Source: an uncultured Eubacterium sp. | GTDB taxonomy: Bacteria; Bacillota; Clostridia; Lachnospirales; Lachnospiraceae | DNA length: 32,083 nucleotides | NCBI GenBank assembly: GCA_910584345.1 | Contig: CAJTZX010000044.1 | Span: 1-32,083 of the forward strand | Direction: 5' to 3' | Shown here: piece by piece, positions 7,092-14,932 of the stretch | How positions within the stretch are numbered: the first letter of the stretch is position 1 | How the letters are laid out: the number at the start of each line of letters is the position of its first letter | The notes under the pieces: generated by a model | Seen by the model: only the letters and a program-made list of their open reading frames with translations | Told to the model about the DNA's origin: nothing | Database searches by the model: none | Translations under genes and position numbers: made by a program

Positions 7092-8063
7092 ATGAAAAAA
7101 TTAAACTGGGGAATTTTAGGAACGGGACAGATTGCACATGAAATGGCAGATGCATTAAAAGCAGTGAATGGAGAAATCTATGCAGTCTGCGGAACAAGTA
7201 TTGAAAAAGCAGAGAAATTTAAAGAAGAAGTAGGCGTTCAAAAGGCATATGCCAGTGTGAACGAAATGCTTGCAGATGAAAAAACAGATATTATCTATAT
7301 TGCAACGCCTCATAATTCACATTATGAGTGGATGCGGAAAGCTTTAAATGCCGGAAAGCATGTATTTTGTGAAAAATCCATAACGGTAAACAGCAGGCAA
7401 TTGGAAGAGTGTGCCGCGATTGCACAAAAGAAGGGACTTGTGATCTGTGACGGAACGACGTTGCTGCATATGCCTTTGTACAAAAAGCTGAAACAGATGA
7501 TTCAGGATGGAGTCATCGGTGATGTGAAGATGATTCAGGTGAATTTTGGCAGCTGTAAAGAATATGATAGAAACAATCGGTTTTTCTCCAAAGAGCTGGC
7601 AGGAGGGGCGCTCTTAGATATTGGAGTGTATGCGGTGTCATTTGCCAGATATTTTATGAAAAGCATACCGGATGTTGTGCTGACGACAGCGAATTATTTT
7701 GAAACCGGTGTAGATGAAACGAGCGGGATTTTATTGAAAAATCCGGATGGTGAAATGGCGGTTATGGCGCTGACGATGCGGGCAAAACAGCCAAAGCGTG
7801 GTGTCATAGCGGGAGAAAAAGGTTATATAGAGATTAATAATTATCCAAGAGCCGATCAGGCAGTCATTACGTTTACAGAAGACGGGCATACGGAAAAAGT
7901 GGAGGCCGGAAGATCAGAACATGCATTGCAATATGAGGTGCAGGATATGCAGGAATATATATGCAGCCAGGACGGCAGAGATAATCTTGGCATTGTCAAA
8001 GATGTGATGAAAACGCTGACAGCGATACGTAATCAGTGGGGGATCGTATATCCTTTTGAATAA
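7092..8063 (+). CDS. Gfo/Idh/MocA family oxidoreductase
   Basis: An NAD(P)-dependent dehydrogenase of sugars or related polyols, cytoplasmic, 323 residues. The N-terminal Rossmann domain opens with WGILGTGQIA (6-15) and includes YIATPHNSHYEW (69-80). The usual EKP motif is CEKS (93-96, K95). The C-terminal domain carries GGALLDIGVYAVS (171-183), where Tyr180 replaces the His common in this family, as in the dihydrodiol-dehydrogenase-like branch. The start is supported by GAGGATGAG just upstream. It is third in the PTS operon, 45 bases after rpiA. Its substrate is probably the imported sugar or its phosphate; the sequence does not show which. Confidence 0.9.
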   Translation: MKKLNWGILGTGQIAHEMADALKAVNGEIYAVCGTSIEKAEKFKEEVGVQKAYASVNEMLADEKTDIIYIATPHNSHYEWMRKALNAGKHVFCEKSITVNSRQLEECAAIAQKKGLVICDGTTLLHMPLYKKLKQMIQDGVIGDVKMIQVNFGSCKEYDRNNRFFSKELAGGALLDIGVYAVSFARYFMKSIPDVVLTTANYFETGVDETSGILLKNPDGEMAVMALTMRAKQPKRGVIAGEKGYIEINNYPRADQAVITFTEDGHTEKVEAGRSEHALQYEVQDMQEYICSQDGRDNLGIVKDVMKTLTAIRNQWGIVYPFE

Positions 8064-8080
8064 CGGTATGAAAATAAAAA

Positions 8081-8110
8081 GTAACAGTTCTATGGGTTAT
8101 CTGAACTGTT
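8081..8110. repeat. Short palindromic repeat, long form
   Basis: GTAACAGTT (8081-8089) and the core TTATCTGAACTGTT (8097-8110) flank ATGGG. The arms AACAGTT and AACTGTT pair over 7 bases. It is identical at 25 of 30 positions to the copy at 9991-10020 and at 27 of 32 to the reverse complement of the copy at 17164-17195 (my hand alignment). It sits between the dehydrogenase and kinase genes. Confidence 0.7.
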
Positions 8111-8153
8111 AAAATAAAAATATAATAACTGAAAAAAATAGGAGGGAAAGCAA

Positions 8154-9056
8154 TTGATTTATACAGTGACCTTTAATCCATCCCTGGATTATGTTGTACA
8201 GGTAAATGATTTTAAATGTGACGCGGTGAATCGTACGTTATCAGAACATGTATTTGCTGGTGGAAAAGGCAACAATGTTGCAGTGATAATTTCAAATCTT
8301 GGACTGAAAAGCCGTGCGCTTGGATTTCGTGCGGGATTTACAGGCATTGCTATGGAACAAATGCTGCGGGAATACGGCTGTGATACAGATTTTATTCCGT
8401 TAGACGAGGGAATGACGCGGATTAATGTAAAAGTCAAGGCAGAAAAAGAATTTGAGATCAATGGCCAGGGACCGTTAATTCCTGAAAATAAAATAGAACA
8501 GTTGTTTGAAAAGACGGACGCTTTGGTAAAAGACGATGTATTGGTGCTTTCCGGGAGTATTCCAAATACACTCCCAGATGATATTTACGAAAAAATGATG
8601 CAAAGGCTGGATGGCAAAGGAGTACGTATCGCAGTCGATGCCACACAGGATTTATTGTTAAAAGTATTAAAATATCATCCGTTTTTAATCAAACCGAATA
8701 ATATTGAGCTGGGTGAGATGTTTGGAGTTACACTGACGGATGATGAGCAGATCATTGCACATGCAAAGAAACTGCAGCATATGGGAGCCGGTAACGTGCT
8801 CGTATCTATGGCAGGGGACGGCGCAATTCTGGTTGATGAAAATCAAAAAGTACATAAGCTGCTGCCGCCGGAAGGAGTGGTTGTCAATTCTGTAGGGGCG
8901 GGAGATTCTATGGTGGCAGGATTTTTGGTCGGTTATCTTACCAGCGGCAGCTATGAGCAGGCATTAAAACTCGGAACAGCCGCAGGCAGCGCGACGGCGT
9001 TTACTTCATGGCTGGCAGGCAGGGCTGAAATAGAAGCATTGTTAGAAAAATTATAA
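8154..9056 (+). CDS. fruK: 1-phosphofructokinase, PfkB family
   Basis: Phosphorylates fructose 1-phosphate, or a similar sugar phosphate such as tagatose 6-phosphate, to the bisphosphate for glycolysis; cytoplasmic. The 300 residues begin MIYTVTFNPSLDYVV, typical of FruK/LacC. Visible motifs are the first PfkB signature AGGKGNNVA (35-43; FruK usually has GGKGINV), the substrate region TRINVK (88-93) and the second signature with catalytic Asp251 in GAGDSMVAGF (248-257). The start codon is TTG, fixed by a strong GGAGGG at 8141-8146, 7 bases upstream, and by agreement with the family N-terminus. It closes the operon and is the logical next step after a fructose-type PTS. Confidence 0.88.
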   Translation: MIYTVTFNPSLDYVVQVNDFKCDAVNRTLSEHVFAGGKGNNVAVIISNLGLKSRALGFRAGFTGIAMEQMLREYGCDTDFIPLDEGMTRINVKVKAEKEFEINGQGPLIPENKIEQLFEKTDALVKDDVLVLSGSIPNTLPDDIYEKMMQRLDGKGVRIAVDATQDLLLKVLKYHPFLIKPNNIELGEMFGVTLTDDEQIIAHAKKLQHMGAGNVLVSMAGDGAILVDENQKVHKLLPPEGVVVNSVGAGDSMVAGFLVGYLTSGSYEQALKLGTAAGSATAFTSWLAGRAEIEALLEKL

Positions 9057-9133
9057 AATATTAAAAAATATGGAAAAATGAAATAGGATGTGATAAAATA
9101 AGCAGAGATTTTGAAGCATTGGAGGTAAATAAT

Positions 9134-9234
9134 ATGGTGGCATTTATAAAATTAAGAAATATCTAAGTACATGGAACTGTGTTAAATAGTTTTATGTACT
9201 GGCAAAATACGATAAACTATTTAATATAAGGAGA
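9134..9234 (+). promoter_or_regulatory. Possible leader peptide and alternative hairpins
   Basis: GGAGG at 9121-9125 precedes a 10-codon reading frame, MVAFIKLRNI (9134-9166). It is followed by AGTACAT (9166-9172) pairing with ATGTACT (9194-9200), and TTAAATAGTTT (9182-9192) pairing perfectly with AAACTATTTAA (9214-9224). The second stem's left arm lies in the loop of the first and its right arm ends 4-5 bases before the AAGGAG (9228-9233) of the next gene, so the folds could compete. This has the layout of a translational attenuator, but no specific signal is recognised. Confidence 0.35.
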
Positions 9235-9241
9235 TTTTGTA

Positions 9242-9841
9242 ATGATATTTCAAGACAATGTAATCAAAGAATATTTAAAAAATGTTTATTTTATAACCGG
9301 AACAATTTATTCTTGTATGATGTTGATGAGCAGTTTGAAAACATCAAAAATTTCAAATGCTGCTTTTCAACCGGCAATGAATCAAGCTTTTCAAGATGCG
9401 GATGAGTTTTTTGGGCGTACGGCAGAAGAATATAAAAAATGGCTGCTTGATAACACAAGAGAACAATTAGATTTTGTACTATTGGATTTGATTCGTCTTT
9501 CACAAAATCAAAAGGTATTGTGTGACTGCCATTTGACAATGGAAGAAGCTGAAAAATTCACAGAAGTATCTAAAATAGTCTTTTTAATCAAAGAACCTTC
9601 AAATTTAGTGGATGATTATTGTAACCGTCCCGACCATCAGGGATTTAGTGACTTTATAAACAGTGTATCGGATATTGAGAAAGCAAAGGCGGTATGTAAT
9701 GTAACCTTGAAAAGTCTTAACGAGAAAAAATATAAAGAGATCAAGGAAAGCGATTATTATTGGATAGAAAGAACCTGGAAAAGTACTGTCGATGAAACGG
9801 TGGGAAACGTAGAGCGGCACTTTGGGTTGGTTATCAAATGA
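9242..9841 (+). CDS. P-loop kinase-like protein lacking Walker A (decaying)
   Basis: A 199-residue protein resembling a family of small P-loop kinases known to me only from memory. Such proteins normally have a strand NVYFI.GT, a GKT/S Walker A, then YDVDE.F. Here NVYFITGT (14-21) is followed by IYSCMM, so Gly, Lys and Ser/Thr of the P-loop are missing. In the +2 frame, 9313-9348 reads LYDVDEQFENIK, the expected next motif. The main frame resumes at about 9350 with ISNAAFQPAMNQ. The simplest account is a frame-changing deletion removing the P-loop helix, compensated by a one-base change in the A-run at 9346-9350. The rest looks intact (FFGRTAEEYKKWL, VLCDCHLTMEEAE, YCNRPDHQGFSDF). It is unlikely to bind ATP normally. 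Confidence 0.65.
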   Translation: MIFQDNVIKEYLKNVYFITGTIYSCMMLMSSLKTSKISNAAFQPAMNQAFQDADEFFGRTAEEYKKWLLDNTREQLDFVLLDLIRLSQNQKVLCDCHLTMEEAEKFTEVSKIVFLIKEPSNLVDDYCNRPDHQGFSDFINSVSDIEKAKAVCNVTLKSLNEKKYKEIKESDYYWIERTWKSTVDETVGNVERHFGLVIK

Positions 9842-9902
9842 TTTCCGTATGATGCATTGGAGCGCTTGAAACTTTCAGTTTTGTGAATATGTTACATTTT
9901 AA

Positions 9903-9970
9903 ATTGCCCTATCCATATCATTTTATGGATAGGGCAATAAATCTGTGAGACATTCTGCCTGTCTTTTTTT
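9903..9970 (+). terminator. Long hairpin and weak terminator after the kinase-like gene
   Basis: A perfect 15-bp stem (ATTGCCCTATCCATA at 9903-9917 with its complement at 9924-9938) has no T-run on either side. A second short stem AGACA/TGTCT (9948-9952, 9960-9964) runs directly into seven T's (9964-9970). Together they probably end transcription from the left. The 340-base stretch 9842-10181 also holds two palindromic repeats and a promoter, and no gene. Confidence 0.55.
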
Positions 9971-9990
9971 CTGCATAGTATAGTCTTATT

Positions 9991-10020
9991 GTAACAGTTT
10001 CATGGGTGATCTGAACGGTC
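9991..10020. repeat. Short palindromic repeat, long form
   Basis: GTAACAGTTTCATGGG followed by TGATCTGAACGGTC, in the same orientation as the copy at 8081-8110 and identical at 25 of 30 positions. It is followed by CTATCTTTTTTC, so it may also contribute to termination. Confidence 0.7.
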
Positions 10021-10062
10021 CTATCTTTTTTCTTAATATTTTATAAAATCCTCGCAAAAAAA

Positions 10063-10091
10063 TAGACGTAAGAAAAAAAATGAGGTATATT
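10063..10091 (+). promoter_or_regulatory. Candidate promoter of the PHP-RND-lysC operon
   Basis: TAGACG (10063-10068) and TATATT (10086-10091) are separated by 17 bases. The match is moderate, and the position is about 90 bases upstream of the first gene. Confidence 0.4.
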
Positions 10092-10115
10092 ATTTAGGAT
10101 ATACACATCGTTACG

Positions 10116-10142
10116 GCAACGGATATTTGTCTGAACGGTTGC
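10116..10142. repeat. Short palindromic repeat, short form
   Basis: GCAACGG (10116-10122) and TGTCTGAACGGTTGC (10128-10142). It resembles the short copy at 7048-7075, with GCAAC/GTTGC as outer arms. It would lie in the leader of the PHP gene. Confidence 0.5.
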
Positions 10143-10181
10143 TGTGAAATATAAAACATAAAAAAATAAGAGGATGAGACA

Positions 10182-10943
10182 ATGGATTTTGAACTGGATG
10201 TGCATACGCATACAATAGCAAGTGGCCATGCTTATGGAACGCTTACGGAAATGGCAAAGGAAGCAGCAGTCCGCGGACTTAAACTGCTTGGTATTACGGA
10301 GCATACACATAATATGCCGGGGACCTGCGATGATTTGTACTTTGTAAATCTGCGTGTTGTACCAAGGGAGATGTTTGGAATCAGGCTGATGCTTGGCGCA
10401 GAGCTGAATATTATGGATTATGAAGGAACGGTTGATCTGCCGGATTGGATCATTGACAGACTGGATTTGCGGATTGCCAGTATTCATGGAAATCTGTACC
10501 AGTTTGGAACGATGGAGGAAAATACGGCCGCTGTGTTAGGGGCGATGAGAAATCCGAAAATAGACATTATTGGGCATCCGGATGACAGTCATTGTCCGCT
10601 GGACTATGAAAGGCTGGTACAAGGTTCCAGGGAGTACCATACGCTTTTGGAAATAAATAATAATTCCCTGCGTATGCCTTCTCGTAAAAATGCCAAAGAA
10701 AATATTCTTACGATATTGGATCTATGCAAAAAATATGAAGTGCCTGTCATTATGAACAGTGATGCGCATTTTATGACGGATATTGCGAACAGGGATCATT
10801 CTATGCCGATTGTGGAAGCTGCAGAGTTTCCAAAGGAACTGGTCATTAATTATTCCGCTGCGCAATTTGAAGCTTATATTGCTGCAAACAGGGCGCGGGA
10901 AAAGGAAATTCAGCAGAATCATACAAAGGAGAGTGGAAAATGA
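10182..10943 (+). CDS. PHP-domain phosphoesterase (YcdX-like)
   Basis: A 253-residue metal-dependent phosphatase/phosphoesterase with the PHP fold, cytoplasmic. All metal-ligand motifs are present in order: DVHTH (H8, H10), H16, ITEHTHN (E40, H41), GAELNI (E74), SIHGN (H102), GHPDD (H132) and NSDAHF (D194, H196). This matches the YcdX family of trinuclear zinc phosphatases; the physiological substrate is generally unknown. The ribosome site is AGAGGATGAG upstream. Its stop overlaps the start of the RND gene (ATGA at 10940-10943), so the two are probably translationally coupled. Confidence 0.9.
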   Translation: MDFELDVHTHTIASGHAYGTLTEMAKEAAVRGLKLLGITEHTHNMPGTCDDLYFVNLRVVPREMFGIRLMLGAELNIMDYEGTVDLPDWIIDRLDLRIASIHGNLYQFGTMEENTAAVLGAMRNPKIDIIGHPDDSHCPLDYERLVQGSREYHTLLEINNNSLRMPSRKNAKENILTILDLCKKYEVPVIMNSDAHFMTDIANRDHSMPIVEAAEFPKELVINYSAAQFEAYIAANRAREKEIQQNHTKESGK

Positions 10944-13900
10944 CCAAATATTGTGTGAAAAAACCATTTACGATTTTTGTAGCAGTCATTGCGGTTATGG
11001 TCATTGGCATTGTCAGTCTCATGCGTATGAAGACGGATCTGCTGCCGGACATGAGTCTTCCGTATTTGATGATTATTACGACAGATCCGGGAGCAAGTCC
11101 AGAAAAGGTAGAAAGTGAAGTTACTGCGCCGATGGAGCAGGCGTTAGGCACAGTGACAGGCGTAGAGAATATTACCAGTGTCAGCGCGGAAAACTACAGT
11201 ATGATTACGCTGGAATTTGTAGAAGATACGAATATGGATTCTGCCATGGTGAAGGTTACGGCACAGTTAAACCAGCTGGATCTGCCTGAAGCATGCGGTA
11301 CGCCGAATATGCTGGAAATTTCTATGGATATGATGGCTACGATGTATGCGACTGTCAGCTATACAGACAAAGATATTTATGAGATCTCTGATTTTACCGA
11401 AGAGATTATAAAACCGTATTTTGAACGGCAGGATGGCGTAGCAAGCGTTTCAGCAGTGGGAAGTGTGGAAAAGACCGTAGAAGTGCGTTTAAATGCGTCT
11501 AAAATAGATCAAATTAATGATAAAATTCTGGAAGAGACCAATGATAAGCTGGCCGAAGCCAAAGACCAGATTGAAGAAGCTGCGCAGCAGTTGGAAGACG
11601 GAAAGCAAAAGCTGGCAGATGCTAAAAGTGAGCTGGAAAAACAGCAAAATGACCTGAAAAAAACGCAGTCTGAGACGGCCAAACAGCTGGCTGAAGCAAG
11701 TCTGGCGCTTGACCAGGCACAAGCAGCAAAGGCGGCTTATGAGGCAAATTTAACGAGTCTGAAAGCTTCGAAAACAGGGCTGGAGGCCGAGAAAAAAGCT
11801 TATGAGGACAATCATGTAACAGATACATATAATCAGATCAACGGGGCGCTTGGAGCGATGCAGACGACGCTGGCACAGCCAGCGCAGCTTGCAGGCATTA
11901 CGATTCCGACAGATGTAGATGATGCGCTCGCAAATCCAGAGCAGTTTGAGGCATTTGTAGCGTGGGTTGCACAGATGGGCTTGACAGATCAGGTGGAAGA
12001 GCTGACTTTGGAAAATCTGCAGCAGTTGTCCGATATCGTAACAAAACGTCTGCCTCAGATCGAAACCGGGCTTGCAAATCTGAATACTCAGATTATGGCT
12101 GTAGAGCAGGCGGTCAAACAAATGAATAAACAGATGGATCAGATCGATCAGAAATATAAACAGGCTGACAGCGGTAAATTTGAAGCTGCTATTTCGATTG
12201 CTTCCGGTGATGCAAAGATGGCAAACGGTCTGTCCGGGATTGAAAGCTCGCAAAAAGATTTAGAGGAAGCGAAACAAGAATTAAAAGAAGCCAAAAAGCA
12301 GTATCGCCAGTCCAGAAAGGCGGCGTTAGAAAATGCAAATATCAGCAGTCTTGCAAATATGGATACGCTGTCACAAATGATTTCTGCGCAGGATTTTTCC
12401 ATGCCTGCCGGATATATTAAGGATAAAGAAGAGTCAGAAAACCAATGGCTTATCAAAGTTGGAGAGCATTACGACAGCCTGGAAAATCTGGAAGATATGC
12501 TGCTTTGCAAACTTCCAGGAGCAGGCAATGTGCGAATGTCTGATGTTGCAGATATTACGGTTATTGATAATGCAGGAGAAAACTACGCAAAGATCGACGG
12601 TAAAGAAGGTGTGCTGATCTCTATTTATAAAGGAAGCACAGCGAGTACAAGCGAAGTGGCAAAGACATGCGAGACAGCGATTGCAAAGCTGGAAGAAGAT
12701 TACAGCGGACTGAAAGTGACGCCGGTTATGAACCAGGGTGATTATATTACGATGTTTATCAGCAGTATTTTGCAGAGTATGATTACCGGTGCACTGCTAG
12801 CAGTACTTGTACTTATTTTATTCTTTAAAGATGTAAAGCCTACACTTGTGGTAGCGTTTAGTATTCCGTTTTCCGTGCTGTTTGCAATACTGATTATGTA
12901 TTTTTCCGATATTTCTATTAATATTATGACGTTAGCAGGCTTAGGGCTTGCGATCGGTATGCTTGTAGATAATTCGATTGTCGTGATAGAAAATATTTAT
13001 CGGATCCGCAACCATGGAATTTCCGCGCCACGCTCAGCCGTACAAGGGGCAAAGCAGGTAGCAGGGCCGATTATTTCGTCTACCCTTACGACAGTATGTG
13101 TATTTTTACCTATGATTTTTACGACTGGATTGGTCGCAGAACTGATGGTGCCATTTGCAATGACGATTTCTTATGCGCTGACAGCGTCGTTAGTCGTTGC
13201 GTTGACGGTTGTGCCGACAGCTGGTTCGATATTGCTGGAAAAGACAAAAGAAAAACGTTATCCTTTGTTCGAAAGAGTACAGCAGTTGTATGGAAAAGTA
13301 CTTTCTTTCTGTTTGAAATGGAAAGTGATACCGCTTGTACTTGCGATTTTGCTGCTTGTCATCTGTATCCGGGAGGTTATGCGCATGGGAATTACGATGC
13401 TGCCGGAGATGACGGGAGAGCAGATATCCATATCGGTAAATGTACCGGAAGAGACAGAAAAAGAAGAGGCTTTTGCAATGGCGGATCAGGTGATGGACGC
13501 GGCGCTTTCTATCGAAGGCGTGGCGACCGTAGGCGCTATGGATGGCAGCAGTGCTTCGAGTATGATGGGTGCGGGAGCCGGCGGAGAGAATTTCCTTAAT
13601 TATTCATTTTCGATTTTATTAGATGAAGATATTAAAGATATTCAGGAAATACGTTCGATTGCAAAAAAACTGGAAGATGCTACCTCAGATATCGACTGTG
13701 AAGTTTCTGTATCATCCTCTGCAATGGGAGATATGACAGCGATGATGGGCAGTGGACTATCGTTGAATATTTATGGGGATAGTGTGGAAAAACTGCTGGA
13801 AATCAGTGAGGATGTGCAAAAGCTTGTTGCACAGGTGGAAGGGTTTGAAAATATTTCAAACGGACAAGAAGACGGTGCGCAGGAAATTCATTTGATGATT

Positions 13901-14932
13901 AATAAAGACCGCGCAATGAAGCGTGGGCTTACGGTGGCGCAGATTTATGGTACACTGGCGTCCAGACTTACGACAGAAAAAGATTCGGTAACGATGAGCG
14001 TCGGGGATACGGATATGATGGTGCAGATTGTTGATGAAACAGAGCTGTTAAACAGGGATAATCTGCTTGACATGGAACTGGAAGCTACGGTTACAAAAGA
14101 TGGCGGGACAAGTGAAACAAAGACCTATCAGCTCGGTGATTTTGCAAAGATGGAGTATGGGCAGGGATTGGCATCGATTTCCCGTGAAAATCAGTCTCAT
14201 TATATTACAGTTACTGCAGATACGATGGAAGGCTATAATACGACGCTCTTGACGAGAGAGCTGAATAAAAAGCTGAAAACATATGAGATGGAAGATGGGT
14301 ATTCGATGGAGATCGGCGGCGAAAGCGATCAGGTCAATGATATGGTGACACAGATGATACGTCTGATGGCGCTTGGATTTTTGCTGATCTATCTTGTAAT
14401 GGTTGCACAGTTTCAAAGCTTACTGTCTCCGTTTATTGTATTGTTTACAATTCCGCTGGCATTTACCGGGGGCCTGCTTGGCCTGTTGGCTTTTGGTGAA
14501 CAGCTTTCTTTAATGAGTCTGTTGGGCTTTACGATTTTGATGGGTACGGTTGTAAATAATGGAATTGTGTTTGTAGACTATGCTAATCAGCTGCGGATCG
14601 GCGGTATGGAAAGACGTGATGCGCTCATTGCTACCGGAAAGACACGTATGCGCCCGATACTGATGACGGCGTTGACGACGATTTTATCTATGAGTATGAT
14701 GATTTTCAGCAAACAGGCAGGAAATTCTATGGGACGTGGGATGGCAATTGTAGTTGTCGGAGGATTATTGTACGCAACTTTGATGACACTCTTTATTATT
14801 CCTGTCATGTATGATATATTTTATAAGAAGCAGCCACATCAGGTAGACATCGGAGAAGATGATTTGGATGACATTCTAGATGAGGCGCAGGAGTATATGA
14901 ATGAAAATGAGTGGTTGGAGGAAAAACGATGA
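10940..14932 (+). CDS. RND-family transporter with coiled-coil insert
   Basis: A 1330-residue inner-membrane efflux permease of the RND/HAE1 type, presumably proton-driven. TM1 is at about 10-28; a second membrane block starts at about 605 with GMLVDNSIVVIENIY (673-687) as the TM4 signature; the last block (about 1180-1310) contains GTVVNNGIVFVDYANQL. Where AcrB-type pumps have a compact porter subdomain, residues about 190-480 are a roughly 290-residue Ala/Lys/Glu/Gln-rich coiled-coil region (for example DKLAEAKDQIEEAAQQLEDG), which explains the length beyond the usual 1000-1050. The second half has no matching insert. No membrane-fusion protein or outer-membrane partner is adjacent. The gene overlaps its neighbours by ATGA at both ends. 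The substrate is unknown. Confidence 0.92.
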   Translation: MTKYCVKKPFTIFVAVIAVMVIGIVSLMRMKTDLLPDMSLPYLMIITTDPGASPEKVESEVTAPMEQALGTVTGVENITSVSAENYSMITLEFVEDTNMDSAMVKVTAQLNQLDLPEACGTPNMLEISMDMMATMYATVSYTDKDIYEISDFTEEIIKPYFERQDGVASVSAVGSVEKTVEVRLNASKIDQINDKILEETNDKLAEAKDQIEEAAQQLEDGKQKLADAKSELEKQQNDLKKTQSETAKQLAEASLALDQAQAAKAAYEANLTSLKASKTGLEAEKKAYEDNHVTDTYNQINGALGAMQTTLAQPAQLAGITIPTDVDDALANPEQFEAFVAWVAQMGLTDQVEELTLENLQQLSDIVTKRLPQIETGLANLNTQIMAVEQAVKQMNKQMDQIDQKYKQADSGKFEAAISIASGDAKMANGLSGIESSQKDLEEAKQELKEAKKQYRQSRKAALENANISSLANMDTLSQMISAQDFSMPAGYIKDKEESENQWLIKVGEHYDSLENLEDMLLCKLPGAGNVRMSDVADITVIDNAGENYAKIDGKEGVLISIYKGSTASTSEVAKTCETAIAKLEEDYSGLKVTPVMNQGDYITMFISSILQSMITGALLAVLVLILFFKDVKPTLVVAFSIPFSVLFAILIMYFSDISINIMTLAGLGLAIGMLVDNSIVVIENIYRIRNHGISAPRSAVQGAKQVAGPIISSTLTTVCVFLPMIFTTGLVAELMVPFAMTISYALTASLVVALTVVPTAGSILLEKTKEKRYPLFERVQQLYGKVLSFCLKWKVIPLVLAILLLVICIREVMRMGITMLPEMTGEQISISVNVPEETEKEEAFAMADQVMDAALSIEGVATVGAMDGSSASSMMGAGAGGENFLNYSFSILLDEDIKDIQEIRSIAKKLEDATSDIDCEVSVSSSAMGDMTAMMGSGLSLNIYGDSVEKLLEISEDVQKLVAQVEGFENISNGQEDGAQEIHLMINKDRAMKRGLTVAQIYGTLASRLTTEKDSVTMSVGDTDMMVQIVDETELLNRDNLLDMELEATVTKDGGTSETKTYQLGDFAKMEYGQGLASISRENQSHYITVTADTMEGYNTTLLTRELNKKLKTYEMEDGYSMEIGGESDQVNDMVTQMIRLMALGFLLIYLVMVAQFQSLLSPFIVLFTIPLAFTGGLLGLLAFGEQLSLMSLLGFTILMGTVVNNGIVFVDYANQLRIGGMERRDALIATGKTRMRPILMTALTTILSMSMMIFSKQAGNSMGRGMAIVVVGGLLYATLMTLFIIPVMYDIFYKKQPHQVDIGEDDLDDILDEAQEYMNENEWLEEKR

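Noticed and set aside
13096..13599. Long plus-strand frame inside the RND gene
   Set aside because: It is a shadow frame of the transporter with no independent ribosome site or domain.
14911..14928. Earlier GTG start of aspartate kinase
   Set aside because: It lies upstream of the GGAGGAAAA ribosome site; the family starts at the MIKVVKFGGSS methionine.
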